64,000 bases of DNA from Neptuniibacter halophilus (GTDB taxonomy: Bacteria > Pseudomonadota > Gammaproteobacteria > Pseudomonadales > Balneatricaceae). The stretch spans positions 744,001 to 808,000 of the forward strand of contig NZ_AP027292.1 of NCBI RefSeq assembly GCF_030295765.1, read 5' to 3'. The notes under the pieces were generated by a model. That model saw only the letters and a program-made list of their open reading frames with translations, was not told where the DNA came from and searched no databases. The translations under genes were made by a program, and so were the position numbers. Below are positions 43,372-52,667 of the stretch, piece by piece; positions within the stretch are counted from its first letter, which is position 1, and each line of letters begins with the position of its first letter.

Positions 43372-46197
43372 ATGCTAGCTCGATTTTTAAAACCCAACTG
43401 GCAACACCCAAAACCGGATAAACGTGTCAAAGCCGTTGCCAGACTGCGCCCGACAGATGCCAAAGCGCAACCCATTCTGTCACAGCTTGCCCTTGAAGAT
43501 CAGGATGAGCTGGTGCGCCTGAACGCTACAGAAAAGCTTCTTAACTTGAACCTGCTGATTAAAATCAGCAAACAGGACCCTTCTGCCAACATTCAGCAAC
43601 AGGCCTTACACCGCATCAGCCAGATTCTGCTGAATCAGGAGATCGACACCTCAGCCGAAGAAAAACAGAATGCACTGGCTTCGCTGAAAGAGAGTAACTT
43701 TCTCACCCACATCGCCCTCAACAGCCGCGATGCCAGCCTGAGAGAACAGGCGATCCGGCAGTTGAACGACAACGCCAATCTGGCAGTAATCGCCGAAAAA
43801 AGTCAGCGTGCCAGCGTTCGCCTGCTGGCTGCAGAGAAGATTGACTGCCCGGAGACACTCGAGCGGCTGAGCAAACTGGCTCGCAACAAAGACAAAGGCG
43901 TGTACAAAATTGTCCGCGACAAACTGCAAGACCTGCGAAAGCAGGAAAAGCTGCAGGCGGAGTTGCAAGAGCGTATCGAAAAACTGATCAGTGCCACCGC
44001 CGATCTCAGCCGCAGTGAATTTTTCCCGTTGTATGGGGCCAAATTAAACGCTCTCGAGAATGAATGGGTGCCACTTGAGACGCAAGCAAGCCGGGAGCAG
44101 CAGCAACGCTTCAATCAGTTTCAGGTATGCTGTCAGCAACAGATCGCCGAACGTCAGGCCGAAGAACAGGCAAAACAGCAACAGATTGCCCGGGAACAGG
44201 CGTTACGCGAACAAGCCCATACGCTTTATACAGAACTCTGCGCGCTGAAAGAAAGTGCCGGCACAGCCCCGGACGAACTCAGTCAGGTTGATCAACTGGA
44301 AGCGGAGCTCACGGCACTGGAACAACAGTGGCAGGAAATGGAAGCATTCAGCACAGGGGCTGATCAGAACAGTTTCACCCGTGTCAGGAATCAACTGCTG
44401 ACTCTGCTGAACAGCTTTCGCCTGTTCTTCGAGCAGCAGCAGGCAGTGATACGACAGACCGATGCACTGAGCAACCCTGAACTCAGTGGCGATCAGGCCA
44501 GAAATATGGCGAGCAAGGCTGAAAAACTGATCAACCGGATCAACTGGCCGCGACAGATCAGTAAACCTGACACGCTGAGCCGTCTGGAAAACGCACTGTC
44601 CCGTCTTCAGCAGCAGGTAGATCAGCAGCAATCCCAGACACGAAAGTTGCAGCAGGAGCTGGATCAGGAACTGAACAGCCTGAAACAGGCGATCAGCGCC
44701 GGTGAAATACGCAGCGCCGATAAGCAGATCAAACGCGCTGAACAACTCAGCAAGCGACTGAATGGTAAATTACCGGCCGAGCTGGATCAGAGAATCAAAT
44801 CCCTCGGTGCTGAGCTTCAGGAGATCAGAGACTGGCAGGCCTACGCGGTCACCCCGAAGAAAGAAGCCCTGTGTGAAGCGATGGAAGCCCTCGCCGATTC
44901 GACACTGGATGTGGCAGAGCTGGCCACACAGATTAAACGCATTCAGAAAGAGTGGAAGCTGCTCGACGCTACTGATTCAGTACATTCACAACAGCTCTGG
45001 AAGCGATTCAAGAACGCCTCTGATCAGGCCTATGCGCCCTGTGATGCGCACTTTGCCGAGCAGCGCGACCTGCGCCGGCATAATCTGCAACAGCGTGAGC
45101 TGATCTGCACAAAGTTGAGCCAACTGGCTCCGCTTAATGAGGATGAACCGAACCCCGACGTCTGGAAAGCCTATGAGGAGCAACTGCGTCAGGCCAAACT
45201 CAACTGGAAAGAGCATACCCCGGTTGATCGGGCGCCCGGAAAAAAACTGCAGGCTCAGTTCGATCAGTTACTGCGCGCACTGGAACACCCTCTGAAGGCA
45301 CAGCAAAAACAGAATGCCACGGCCAAACAGGCATTGATCAGTCAGGTACAGGAGCTGCTTTGTGCATCTGATCTGCAGCAGGCTACCGAACAGGTGAAAC
45401 AGCTCCAGCAGGACTGGAAACTACTGGGCAGCGCTCCGCGCAATCAGGAACGCAAACTCTGGCAACAGTTCCGCGAACTCTGCAATCAGGTATTCGAACG
45501 CTACTACGACAGACGCGCAGGACATGCTGATCAGACCGGGAAGCTCAACGAACGCTGCAACGAACTGGAGCAACTTTGCAACAGCAATAGTCCTCTCAGC
45601 CTGTTACAGCAAAAACTGGCGCAGGCTCAGCAGCTCAGCGATGAGATTGATAACAACAGCCCGCTGCTTCAGCGCCTGAACCGTATCGCAACCCGTATCA
45701 GCCAGCAGCAGACAGTTCTGGCCCGATTTGAGAGCGAACCCTTCCAGCGTCAGCAGCGCAAAGCTGTTATCTGTAATCGTCTGGAAAATGCCATCCTGAA
45801 TGACCAGATCGACACCGAACTGGAACAGATCCGCAACGACTGGAATCAGGAAGGCGAAGATACCGGTTCCGAGGTTGATCAGCGCTACCAGACCCTGATG
45901 CAACTGATCGAAGCCCCGGAGCAGATCCATGCGCTGCTGGAGCAACAGGAACTGCGCCTGCGCCAGCTTTGCATCCGCTTAGAGATCGCCGCCTCCCTCC
46001 CCTCCCCGGTGGAAGATCAGGCACTGCGTATGGAATACCAGATGGAGCGATTGCAGCAGGCGCTCGCCGAACAGAACCAGAGCTGTAATCTGGCGGAGAT
46101 CAGAGAACTTGAATTTGAATGGCTGGGTGTGCCTTTCGCTGACCAGTTTGAACATCTTCAGGAACGTTTTCAGCAACAGTTGCAAAATCTGATCTGA
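43372..46197 (+). CDS. Large DUF349 repeat protein
   Basis: A 941-residue soluble protein. The first ~190 residues form HEAT-like helical repeats (VKAVARLRPTDAKAQPILSQLA, SLREQAIRQL). The rest is long, Gln/Glu-rich coiled coil with several DUF349 modules marked by W[KN]-containing segments (KEWKLLDATDSVHSQQLWKRF, WKLLGSAPRNQERKLWQQF, LNWKEHTPVDRAPGKKL). The family occurs in many gammaproteobacteria; its role is not established. No signal or membrane segment is seen. A strong terminator follows. Confidence 0.88.
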   Translation: MLARFLKPNWQHPKPDKRVKAVARLRPTDAKAQPILSQLALEDQDELVRLNATEKLLNLNLLIKISKQDPSANIQQQALHRISQILLNQEIDTSAEEKQNALASLKESNFLTHIALNSRDASLREQAIRQLNDNANLAVIAEKSQRASVRLLAAEKIDCPETLERLSKLARNKDKGVYKIVRDKLQDLRKQEKLQAELQERIEKLISATADLSRSEFFPLYGAKLNALENEWVPLETQASREQQQRFNQFQVCCQQQIAERQAEEQAKQQQIAREQALREQAHTLYTELCALKESAGTAPDELSQVDQLEAELTALEQQWQEMEAFSTGADQNSFTRVRNQLLTLLNSFRLFFEQQQAVIRQTDALSNPELSGDQARNMASKAEKLINRINWPRQISKPDTLSRLENALSRLQQQVDQQQSQTRKLQQELDQELNSLKQAISAGEIRSADKQIKRAEQLSKRLNGKLPAELDQRIKSLGAELQEIRDWQAYAVTPKKEALCEAMEALADSTLDVAELATQIKRIQKEWKLLDATDSVHSQQLWKRFKNASDQAYAPCDAHFAEQRDLRRHNLQQRELICTKLSQLAPLNEDEPNPDVWKAYEEQLRQAKLNWKEHTPVDRAPGKKLQAQFDQLLRALEHPLKAQQKQNATAKQALISQVQELLCASDLQQATEQVKQLQQDWKLLGSAPRNQERKLWQQFRELCNQVFERYYDRRAGHADQTGKLNERCNELEQLCNSNSPLSLLQQKLAQAQQLSDEIDNNSPLLQRLNRIATRISQQQTVLARFESEPFQRQQRKAVICNRLENAILNDQIDTELEQIRNDWNQEGEDTGSEVDQRYQTLMQLIEAPEQIHALLEQQELRLRQLCIRLEIAASLPSPVEDQALRMEYQMERLQQALAEQNQSCNLAEIRELEFEWLGVPFADQFEHLQERFQQQLQNLI

Positions 46198-46216
46198 TTG
46201 CTGCTCTGCAGACACA

Positions 46217-46242
46217 AAAAAACCCGCTTGCGCGGGTTTTTT
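46217..46242. terminator. Bidirectional terminator after the DUF349 gene
   Basis: AAAAAACCCGC (46217-46227) and GCGGGTTTTTT (46232-46242) form a perfect 11-bp stem with a 4-base loop. It serves the DUF349 gene and the convergent reductase gene. Confidence 0.95.
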
Positions 46243-46260
46243 GCTTTTTGCCTTGTCCGG

Positions 46261-47010
46261 TCAGGACATGTGCAGACCACCGTTTACAGACAGGTCCGCA
46301 CCGGTGATGTAGCCAGACTGGTCATCTGAGAGGAAGGAGCACATACGGCCAATCTCTTCAGGTGTACCGAACCGACCTACCGGAATACCGGCACAGATCT
46401 GATCCTGAATCTCCTGAGCAATCTTCGCTACCATCGCAGTTTTAATGTAGCCCGGAGACACAGTGTTTACGGTGACACCTTTACGCGCCACTTCCTGCGC
46501 CAGCGCTTTAGTGAAACCATGGATACCGGCTTTAGCGGCAGAATAGTTACACTGGCCAAACTGACCTTTCTGCGCGTTAACAGACGAGATATTGATTACA
46601 CGTCCCCAGCCTTTGTCGATCATGCCATTGATCACCAGACGGGTCATATGGAACATAGAATCCAGATTGGCTGTGAGCACTTCATCCCACTGCTCCCAGC
46701 TCATCTTCTTGAACTGACCATCACGCGTGATACCCGCATTGTTGATGAGTACATCAACCGTACCACCGGTCAGTTCTTCAACGGTCGCAATACACTGAGC
46801 GCAAGACTCTGCATTGGTCACATCCCCGTAGGCTACTTCAATTTCGTAGCCATCTTTTCTCTGCTCTTCCTGCCAGGCCTTGGCTTTATCATGGTTGCCA
46901 CCGCTGTTGTAACCCGCTACCACTTTAAAACCTTCATCCGCCAGAGACCGGCAGATTGCTGTGCCCAGACCACCGGTACCACCAGTCACGAGTGCAATTT
47001 TCTGACTCAT
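46261..47010 (-). CDS. phbB: Acetoacetyl-CoA reductase (short-chain dehydrogenase)
   Basis: A 249-residue short-chain dehydrogenase that reduces acetoacetyl-CoA to 3-hydroxybutyryl-CoA with NADPH for polyhydroxybutyrate synthesis. The nucleotide-binding TGGTGGLG motif, NNAG, the catalytic Ser (INISSVNAQKGQFGQ) and YSAAK are all present. The QKGQFGQCNYSAAKAG stretch and the GYNSGG segment are typical of PhbB and not of FabG. ATG at 47010 lies eight bases after GGGG; a GTG two codons earlier is too close to that site. No phaA or phaC is in the window, so the pathway link is by family only. Confidence 0.9.
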   Translation of the reverse strand: MSQKIALVTGGTGGLGTAICRSLADEGFKVVAGYNSGGNHDKAKAWQEEQRKDGYEIEVAYGDVTNAESCAQCIATVEELTGGTVDVLINNAGITRDGQFKKMSWEQWDEVLTANLDSMFHMTRLVINGMIDKGWGRVINISSVNAQKGQFGQCNYSAAKAGIHGFTKALAQEVARKGVTVNTVSPGYIKTAMVAKIAQEIQDQICAGIPVGRFGTPEEIGRMCSFLSDDQSGYITGADLSVNGGLHMS

Positions 47011-47219
47011 GCTCACATCCCCTTTATAAATCTATGTTGTTTGTGGGTTCTAATATTTTTTATTATCTTCTCGGTCAATTTCCTTGGCCTACCTCGATCA
47101 TAATGCCATCTCCAACGGGAGATTAATATGACTTTGGTTGAAGAGGTCTCAGGGTAAAGCCGGGTCGTGAAAATATAATGACAGTGATATCGGTATTACC
47201 GGTTTGCTGCAACGCAAAA

Positions 47220-48551
47220 TCAGAGCTTTGCAAGAAAGCGCTGCATCAACCACCAGGCAACACCGGCAATGAGCAGATTTGCCACCACTAAAGCTGCAAA
47301 CATGCCTTGTAAACCAGCAAGTTGGGAGCCAAGCAAGGCCAGTGGAAGGGAGAACACGAACAGCCGCATAATGCTGATCCGCATCGCACGCATCGGCTGA
47401 TGCAGTGCATTAAAACTGGAAGCGGTCAGAAAGGTCACGGCCTGAAAACCGAAACCGGCAGGCAGAATAAAAATCCACAAAATAATTAGGGTTTGTACCG
47501 CTTCGGTACTACTGAACGCTGCTGCGACCTGTTCTGAGGCGATCATCAACAGACCAAAAACCAGTAATTGCCAGACCAGAGAGAAGCCAACGACCAGCCG
47601 GTAAGCCGCCCTGACCCGCGCTACCTGACCGGCACCAAAGTTCTGACTGATAAACGGAGGCAGGGTCATCGACAACGCCAGACAGACCAGCAGTGAAAGT
47701 GATTCTATACGATTACCCACACCAAAGGCCGCCACCGCTTCGGGGCCGTGTCGGGCTACCAGATAGGTGAGTACCGCCTGAGCAACCGGCGTCATCATAT
47801 TGGAAAACGCGGCAGGCAATCCAATCTTCATCACACTGGAAAAATGCCCCATGATCCGATCGGGCACAAATGCCTGCACACGCAGCAGGCGCTTTTTATG
47901 AAACAACAGATAGAACGCAACCAGCGTGGTGAAGCTCCAGGCAATAATGCTGGCAATAGCCGCCCCTTTAATCCCCAGCCCGGGCACCGGCCCATAACCA
48001 AAGATCAGCAGCGGGTCGAGGGCAAGGTTAAGCAACGAAGACCCTGCCATCAGCAGCGCCGGGGTTTTGGTATCGCCACTGGCCCGCATGCAGGAATTGG
48101 AGACCATATTGATCACCAGAAAAACTGAGCCCACCAGCCAGTACCGCATATAATCCTGAATCAGCGGCATCAGTTCCGGGGCAGCCCCCAGCAACCGGAA
48201 TACCGGATCAACCAGAAACTGTAACAGGATTGAGATCAGCACAATCATGACCGCAATCGCCAGCAGATTATCGCTCGCCAGTGCTGCCGCTTCCTCCTCC
48301 CGACCAGCTCCCAGCAGCCGCGCCAATGTTGCAGAGGTGCCGATCCCCAGCCCGATGGCCAGACTGATCACGGTAAAGCAGACCGGAAAGGTAAAACCCA
48401 GAGCCGCCAGTGCATCGGTCCCCAGACGACTGACAAAATAGAGATCCGCCAGATTGAACAGCATCAGACTGACAATGCCCAGCATCATCGGGATCGTCAG
48501 ACGTATCAGAAGAGAACGGATATCACCCGCGAGCATATCGGGACGTGGCAT
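47220..48551 (-). CDS. MATE-family efflux transporter
   Basis: A 443-residue inner-membrane protein with 12 predicted helices in two homologous halves. Family marks include RLTIPMMLGIVSLMLFNLADLYFVSRLG at the start, LAALGFTFPV and, in the second half, IGLPAAFSNMMTPVAQAVLTYLVARHG and FGVGNRIESL. MATE proteins export cationic drugs or metabolites in exchange for protons or sodium. The substrate is unknown. ATG at 48551; the upstream gene is 94 bases away, so it probably has its own promoter. Confidence 0.92.
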   Translation of the reverse strand: MPRPDMLAGDIRSLLIRLTIPMMLGIVSLMLFNLADLYFVSRLGTDALAALGFTFPVCFTVISLAIGLGIGTSATLARLLGAGREEEAAALASDNLLAIAVMIVLISILLQFLVDPVFRLLGAAPELMPLIQDYMRYWLVGSVFLVINMVSNSCMRASGDTKTPALLMAGSSLLNLALDPLLIFGYGPVPGLGIKGAAIASIIAWSFTTLVAFYLLFHKKRLLRVQAFVPDRIMGHFSSVMKIGLPAAFSNMMTPVAQAVLTYLVARHGPEAVAAFGVGNRIESLSLLVCLALSMTLPPFISQNFGAGQVARVRAAYRLVVGFSLVWQLLVFGLLMIASEQVAAAFSSTEAVQTLIILWIFILPAGFGFQAVTFLTASSFNALHQPMRAMRISIMRLFVFSLPLALLGSQLAGLQGMFAALVVANLLIAGVAWWLMQRFLAKL

Positions 48552-48645
48552 AGGACACCAGGGAAAAGAAGGATCATCTATCCTACTGTATCCACCGCCG
48601 GAAACAAACGCCGATCAAAACAACGCTGTGTTGCGCGGTGTGGCG

Positions 48646-49764
48646 TTACAGGGTGATCGCCTGAGCCTGAACCACCTCTGCCTCCTGCAGATCACAGACG
48701 CCACTCTCCTCATCACACAGAGGCAGCACAACCAGATGATCAAGCTCGATGCTGATACCAAGGTTTTCACCCACATCATGATCGTGGTGGCAGGCGGTAA
48801 TACAGGGCAGTACCTCACCATTTTCCAGTTGGACATGGTACAGATAGTGCGAACCCCGGAACCATTTACTGACGATCTTACCTGTCAGCGGACTCTCCTC
48901 CGCATGCTGGATATCATCAGGGCGAATCAGCAGCTCAACCGGGGTTCCCGGAGCGTAATTGATCGGTTCATCACCCACCAGGCAGCCCAGAGCTGACTCG
49001 ACTGAGTACTCATCTTTAATGGTCGCCTTCAGGAATTCACCCAAGCCTATAAAGTCGGCCACAAAGCGGGTTTTCGGTTCGTGATAAATATTAAACGCGG
49101 TACCCCACTGCTGGATTACGCCCTGCTGCATCACGGCGATCTTGTCGGCCATGGCAAAGGCCTCCATCTGATCATGGGTCACCAGAATCGCACTCATCTT
49201 CTCCTGTTTGAGGATGTCACGAATTTCAGGGACCAGTTTTTCCCGCAGATTAGCATCCAGACCAGAGAACGGCTCATCCAGTAACAGCAGCTCCGGCTTG
49301 GGCGCGATCGCCCGGGCCAGAGCAATTCGCTGCTGCTGCCCGCCAGAGAGCGAGTGCGGATAACGCTTTTCCACACCCGGTAAACCCACCAGCTCCAGAA
49401 GCTCAGCGATACGTGTCTGCTGCGCCTGCCGGCTCCAGCTACGAATGCCAAACGCAATATTCTCGGCAATGGTCAGATGGGGGAACAGGGCAATATCCTG
49501 AAACACCATACCGATCTTACGCTGTTCTGTCGGCAGATTAAGTTCCGGGCCTGAGAGCTGACGGCCCTGCATGGTGATTGAACCGGCACGCACCGGTTCA
49601 AACCCGGCAATCGCACGCAACAGCGTAGATTTACCGCAACCACTCGGGCCCAGCAGGCAACCGATCTCGCCTTCCGTCAGCGTCAGGCTGACATTACGTA
49701 CAATATCTTCCGCGCCGTAGGCCAGACAGACCTGATCAATATTCAGGTGAGGTGTAGTATTCAT
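48646..49764 (-). CDS. fbpC: Ferric iron ABC transporter, ATP-binding protein
   Basis: A 372-residue ATPase of the FbpC type. Walker A is GPSGCGKST, the signature LSGGQQQRIALARA, Walker B LLLLDEPFSGLD, and the switch His is in ILVTHD. A C-terminal regulatory (TOBE-like) domain covers about residues 240-372. The open frame extends to 49782, but the ATG at 49764 is closer to the family start (MNTTPHLNIDQVCLAYG). It follows fbpB by four bases and completes the fbpA-fbpB-fbpC operon. Confidence 0.93.
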   Translation of the reverse strand: MNTTPHLNIDQVCLAYGAEDIVRNVSLTLTEGEIGCLLGPSGCGKSTLLRAIAGFEPVRAGSITMQGRQLSGPELNLPTEQRKIGMVFQDIALFPHLTIAENIAFGIRSWSRQAQQTRIAELLELVGLPGVEKRYPHSLSGGQQQRIALARAIAPKPELLLLDEPFSGLDANLREKLVPEIRDILKQEKMSAILVTHDQMEAFAMADKIAVMQQGVIQQWGTAFNIYHEPKTRFVADFIGLGEFLKATIKDEYSVESALGCLVGDEPINYAPGTPVELLIRPDDIQHAEESPLTGKIVSKWFRGSHYLYHVQLENGEVLPCITACHHDHDVGENLGISIELDHLVVLPLCDEESGVCDLQEAEVVQAQAITL

Positions 49765-49768
49765 AGGC

Positions 49769-51415
49769 TCAACTTCCCGCACGCCCTTTTGAGATAGAAC
49801 GGCTCAACAGAATAACCGGTAATAAACCGACCACAACGATCAGCAGTGACGCAGGCGCTGCATCGACCAGCCGCTCATCCGATGCCAGTTCGAACGCCCG
49901 TACCGCCAGGGTGTTAAAATTGAAAGGTCGCAGAATCAGCGTCGCCGGGAGCTCTTTCAGCACATCCACAAACACAATCAGCAGTGCTGTCAGTACGGAG
50001 CTTCGCATCAGCGGCACATGAATCTGGCGTAACACCTGCATCGGCGAACAACCCAGCGTCCGGGCCGCACCATCAAGGCTGGGTTTAATCTTATCCAGAC
50101 CACTCTGTACAGCGCCGAGCGATACCGCAAGAAAGCGAACCGTATAAGCAAACAACAATGCAACCAGAGTCCCGGAAAGAATCAGGCCCAGATCGATACC
50201 CAGACCGGTTCGCGCCAGATCGATCAGACGATGATCCATCCAGGCAAACGGGATAATCACCCCCACCGCGATGATTGTACCCGGCAAAGCATAACCCATA
50301 CCCGCCGTGGCAACGGAAATGCGTACCGCCGGACTCGGCTTAAGGCGTTTGGCATAGGCCAGAAGCAATGCAAAACCCACCGCAATAAGCGCAGCCAGAA
50401 ACGCCAGATAAAACGAATTCCAGGCCAGACTGAGAAACGCCCCGTCGCTCAGATCAGCCTGAGTAAAACTCCAGTAGGCAAGCTGCCCTGCCGGAATCAG
50501 AAAGCCAAACAGTACCGGTACCAGACAGATCAGAAAGGCCACAACCGCTTTCATTCCGGTCAACTCAATCAGTTTCGCTTTGGCTTTAAATTCTGCAGAG
50601 GAATGATAGCGGGCTTTGCGGCGGGAGTATTTTTCAACCAGCACCAGTAAAGCGACAAAGCCTAGCAGGAAAGCAGCCAGTTGCGAGGCTGCCGCTGAAT
50701 CACCAAAGCCATAGAAGGTGCGGAAAATTCCGGTGGTAAAGGTATTCACCCCGAAATACTGAACCGTGCCGTAATCGGCCAGCGTCTCCATCAGCGCCAG
50801 TGTCAGTCCGGCAATAATCGCCGGCCGTGCCAGAGGCAACGCCAACCGAAACAGACCCTGCCACTGGTTATAACCGAGGGTGCGACTGACCTCCAGTGTG
50901 CTCGCGGACTGCTCCAGAAAAGCCGCCCGGCTGAGCAGATAAACATAGGGATAAAGCACCAGCGCCAGCATCAGAATCGCGCCCCCCAGAGAGCGCACTT
51001 CAAAAAACCAATACTCGCCATACCCAAGGCCAGTCAGATCCCGAATCAGGGTCTGCACAGGCCCTGCATAATCAAGCAGCCCCGTGTAGGTATAGGCAAT
51101 GATGTAAGCCGGAACCGCCAACGGTAGCAACAGGGCCCAGGTAAAGATGCGTCGCCCGGGGAAATCACAGACACTCGTCAGCCAGGCACTGGGGATCCCC
51201 AGCAGCAATACACCACCGCCAACCCCCAGCATCAGCAACAGTGAGTTGCTGATGTAATCCAGCAGAACCGTCTGATAGAGGTGTGAGAACAGTTCAACCG
51301 AACCACTGAAAACAAACCCGGCAATCACCACAATGGGCAACATCAGCAGAATCGCAACCAGCAGCGAGCCTGTGCTCAGCCAGTCTATTTTCTTTTCAGT
51401 GGTGGATAGATTCAC
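49769..51415 (-). CDS. fbpB: Ferric iron ABC transporter, permease protein
   Basis: A 548-residue permease with two fused six-helix halves, as in FbpB/SfuB. Each half carries an EAA-type loop for contact with the ATPase: EVSRTLGYNQWQGLFRLALP (about residues 175-194) and DGAARTLGCSPMQVLRQIHVP. It passes ferric iron delivered by FbpA. The start is GTG at 51415 with only a weak ribosome-binding site; no better codon is in frame. The gap to fbpA contains a hairpin. Confidence 0.94.
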   Translation of the reverse strand: MNLSTTEKKIDWLSTGSLLVAILLMLPIVVIAGFVFSGSVELFSHLYQTVLLDYISNSLLLMLGVGGGVLLLGIPSAWLTSVCDFPGRRIFTWALLLPLAVPAYIIAYTYTGLLDYAGPVQTLIRDLTGLGYGEYWFFEVRSLGGAILMLALVLYPYVYLLSRAAFLEQSASTLEVSRTLGYNQWQGLFRLALPLARPAIIAGLTLALMETLADYGTVQYFGVNTFTTGIFRTFYGFGDSAAASQLAAFLLGFVALLVLVEKYSRRKARYHSSAEFKAKAKLIELTGMKAVVAFLICLVPVLFGFLIPAGQLAYWSFTQADLSDGAFLSLAWNSFYLAFLAALIAVGFALLLAYAKRLKPSPAVRISVATAGMGYALPGTIIAVGVIIPFAWMDHRLIDLARTGLGIDLGLILSGTLVALLFAYTVRFLAVSLGAVQSGLDKIKPSLDGAARTLGCSPMQVLRQIHVPLMRSSVLTALLIVFVDVLKELPATLILRPFNFNTLAVRAFELASDERLVDAAPASLLIVVVGLLPVILLSRSISKGRAGS

Positions 51416-51489
51416 TACAACAGTTCATCAGCAATTAACACGGAAACGCCCGCAGATAACCTGCAGGCGCATAGAGTCGGGTATTCTAG

Positions 51490-51509
51490 CAGGTTATGTG
51501 AATAACCTG
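51490..51509 (-). other. Hairpin between fbpA and fbpB
   Basis: CAGGTTAT (51490-51497) and ATAACCTG (51502-51509) form a perfect 8-bp stem with a 4-base loop, 14 bases past the fbpA stop. No T run follows. Such stems after binding-protein genes often protect the upstream mRNA and raise its level above the permease; this is inferred here. Confidence 0.55.
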
Positions 51510-51522
51510 ACAGACCTACCGG

Positions 51523-52572
51523 TTACTTCCAGCCGGCGCGGTCCATAAGTTCAACGGCCGCCCGATTGTTATCACCCAGTTTACTCAGGACAATATCATC
51601 CGCCTTGAACTGACCCAGACCGGACAGTGTATCGGAGATTTTTGCGCCCTCAACAACCGGGTACTCATTATTAACCTCTGCGTACCAGGCCTGAGACTCA
51701 TCCGAAGCCATAAACTCCATCAGCTTGATCGCATTGTCCACGTTACGCGCGTGTTTGGTCACCCCCACACCGCTGACATTCATATGCACACCACGGTCAT
51801 CCTGATTTGGCCAGAAAACCCCTAACTTGCCGGCAACAGCCTGCAGATCAGGCTTGTTACTGTTGAGCAAACGGCCAAAGTAATAAGTATTCGCAATCGC
51901 CAGATCACAGACACCTGCGGCTGCAGCTTTTAACTGGTCAGTATCACCACCGGCAGGCGGCTTGGCGAAATTTGCCACCAGACCTTTAGCCCAGGCTTCG
52001 GTTTTTTCCACACCGCTGGCATCAATCATCGATGCGACCAGAGACTGGTTATAAATATTGTTGGAAGAGCGGATGCAGATGCGCCCTTTCCACTTTGGAT
52101 CAGCCAGATCTTCGTAGCTGGAGAGCTCAGACGGGTCTACTTTGCCCTTTACATAAAAGATTGTACGCGCCCGCTGGGACATGCCGTACCAGTAACCATC
52201 GGCATCGCGCAGGCTGGTTGGTATACGTTGTGTCAGCGTATCACTGCCGGAAACCTGCAGGACACCCGCTTCTTTGGCACGATGAAGACGACCGGCATCA
52301 ACCGTGACAAACAGATCCGCCGGACTGGCACTGCCTTCGACCTCAAGACGTTTCAACAGAGCGTCAGCCTTACCGGTTACCAGATTCACTGTAATACCGG
52401 TCTGCTCGCTGAAACGGTCCAGCAGGGGTTTAATCAGAGCCTCTTTACGCGCCGAATACACATTGACCATACCATCAGCAGCAAAAGCATTGACCGGGAG
52501 TGCGGTAGAAATCGATACGGCCGCGACCAGACCCAGCTTAGCGAAAAATGTACTCAGTGATCTTTTCTTCAT
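51523..52572 (-). CDS. fbpA: Ferric iron ABC transporter, periplasmic binding protein
   Basis: A 349-residue binding protein of the FbpA/FutA/IdiA type with a signal peptide (residues 1-31, ending AFAAD). The mature start (VNVYSARKEALIKPLLDRF) and the paired tyrosines in ANTYYFGRL, which bind ferric iron in the family, are present. Further marks include DLFVTVDAGRLHRAKEAGVL. It captures ferric iron in the periplasm and hands it to FbpB. A Fur box lies 60 bases upstream of the ATG. First gene of the fbpABC operon. Confidence 0.95.
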   Translation of the reverse strand: MKKRSLSTFFAKLGLVAAVSISTALPVNAFAADGMVNVYSARKEALIKPLLDRFSEQTGITVNLVTGKADALLKRLEVEGSASPADLFVTVDAGRLHRAKEAGVLQVSGSDTLTQRIPTSLRDADGYWYGMSQRARTIFYVKGKVDPSELSSYEDLADPKWKGRICIRSSNNIYNQSLVASMIDASGVEKTEAWAKGLVANFAKPPAGGDTDQLKAAAAGVCDLAIANTYYFGRLLNSNKPDLQAVAGKLGVFWPNQDDRGVHMNVSGVGVTKHARNVDNAIKLMEFMASDESQAWYAEVNNEYPVVEGAKISDTLSGLGQFKADDIVLSKLGDNNRAAVELMDRAGWK

Positions 52573-52631
52573 TGCATGGATTCCAAAATCAGACTTTGTT
52601 CAACAAATACGGTATTAAGAATAGAATCATA

Positions 52632-52650
52632 AACGATAACCGTTATCATT
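52632..52650 (-). promoter_or_regulatory. Fur box upstream of fbpA
   Basis: AACGATAACCGTTATCATT has a perfect GATAAC-C-GTTATC core and fits the 19-bp Fur consensus in most positions. It lies between the fbpA start and the end of the sterol-desaturase-like gene, where the fbpA promoter is expected. Iron-bound Fur should repress the operon. Confidence 0.75.
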
Positions 52651-52667
52651 GATACAGATCTATTTAA

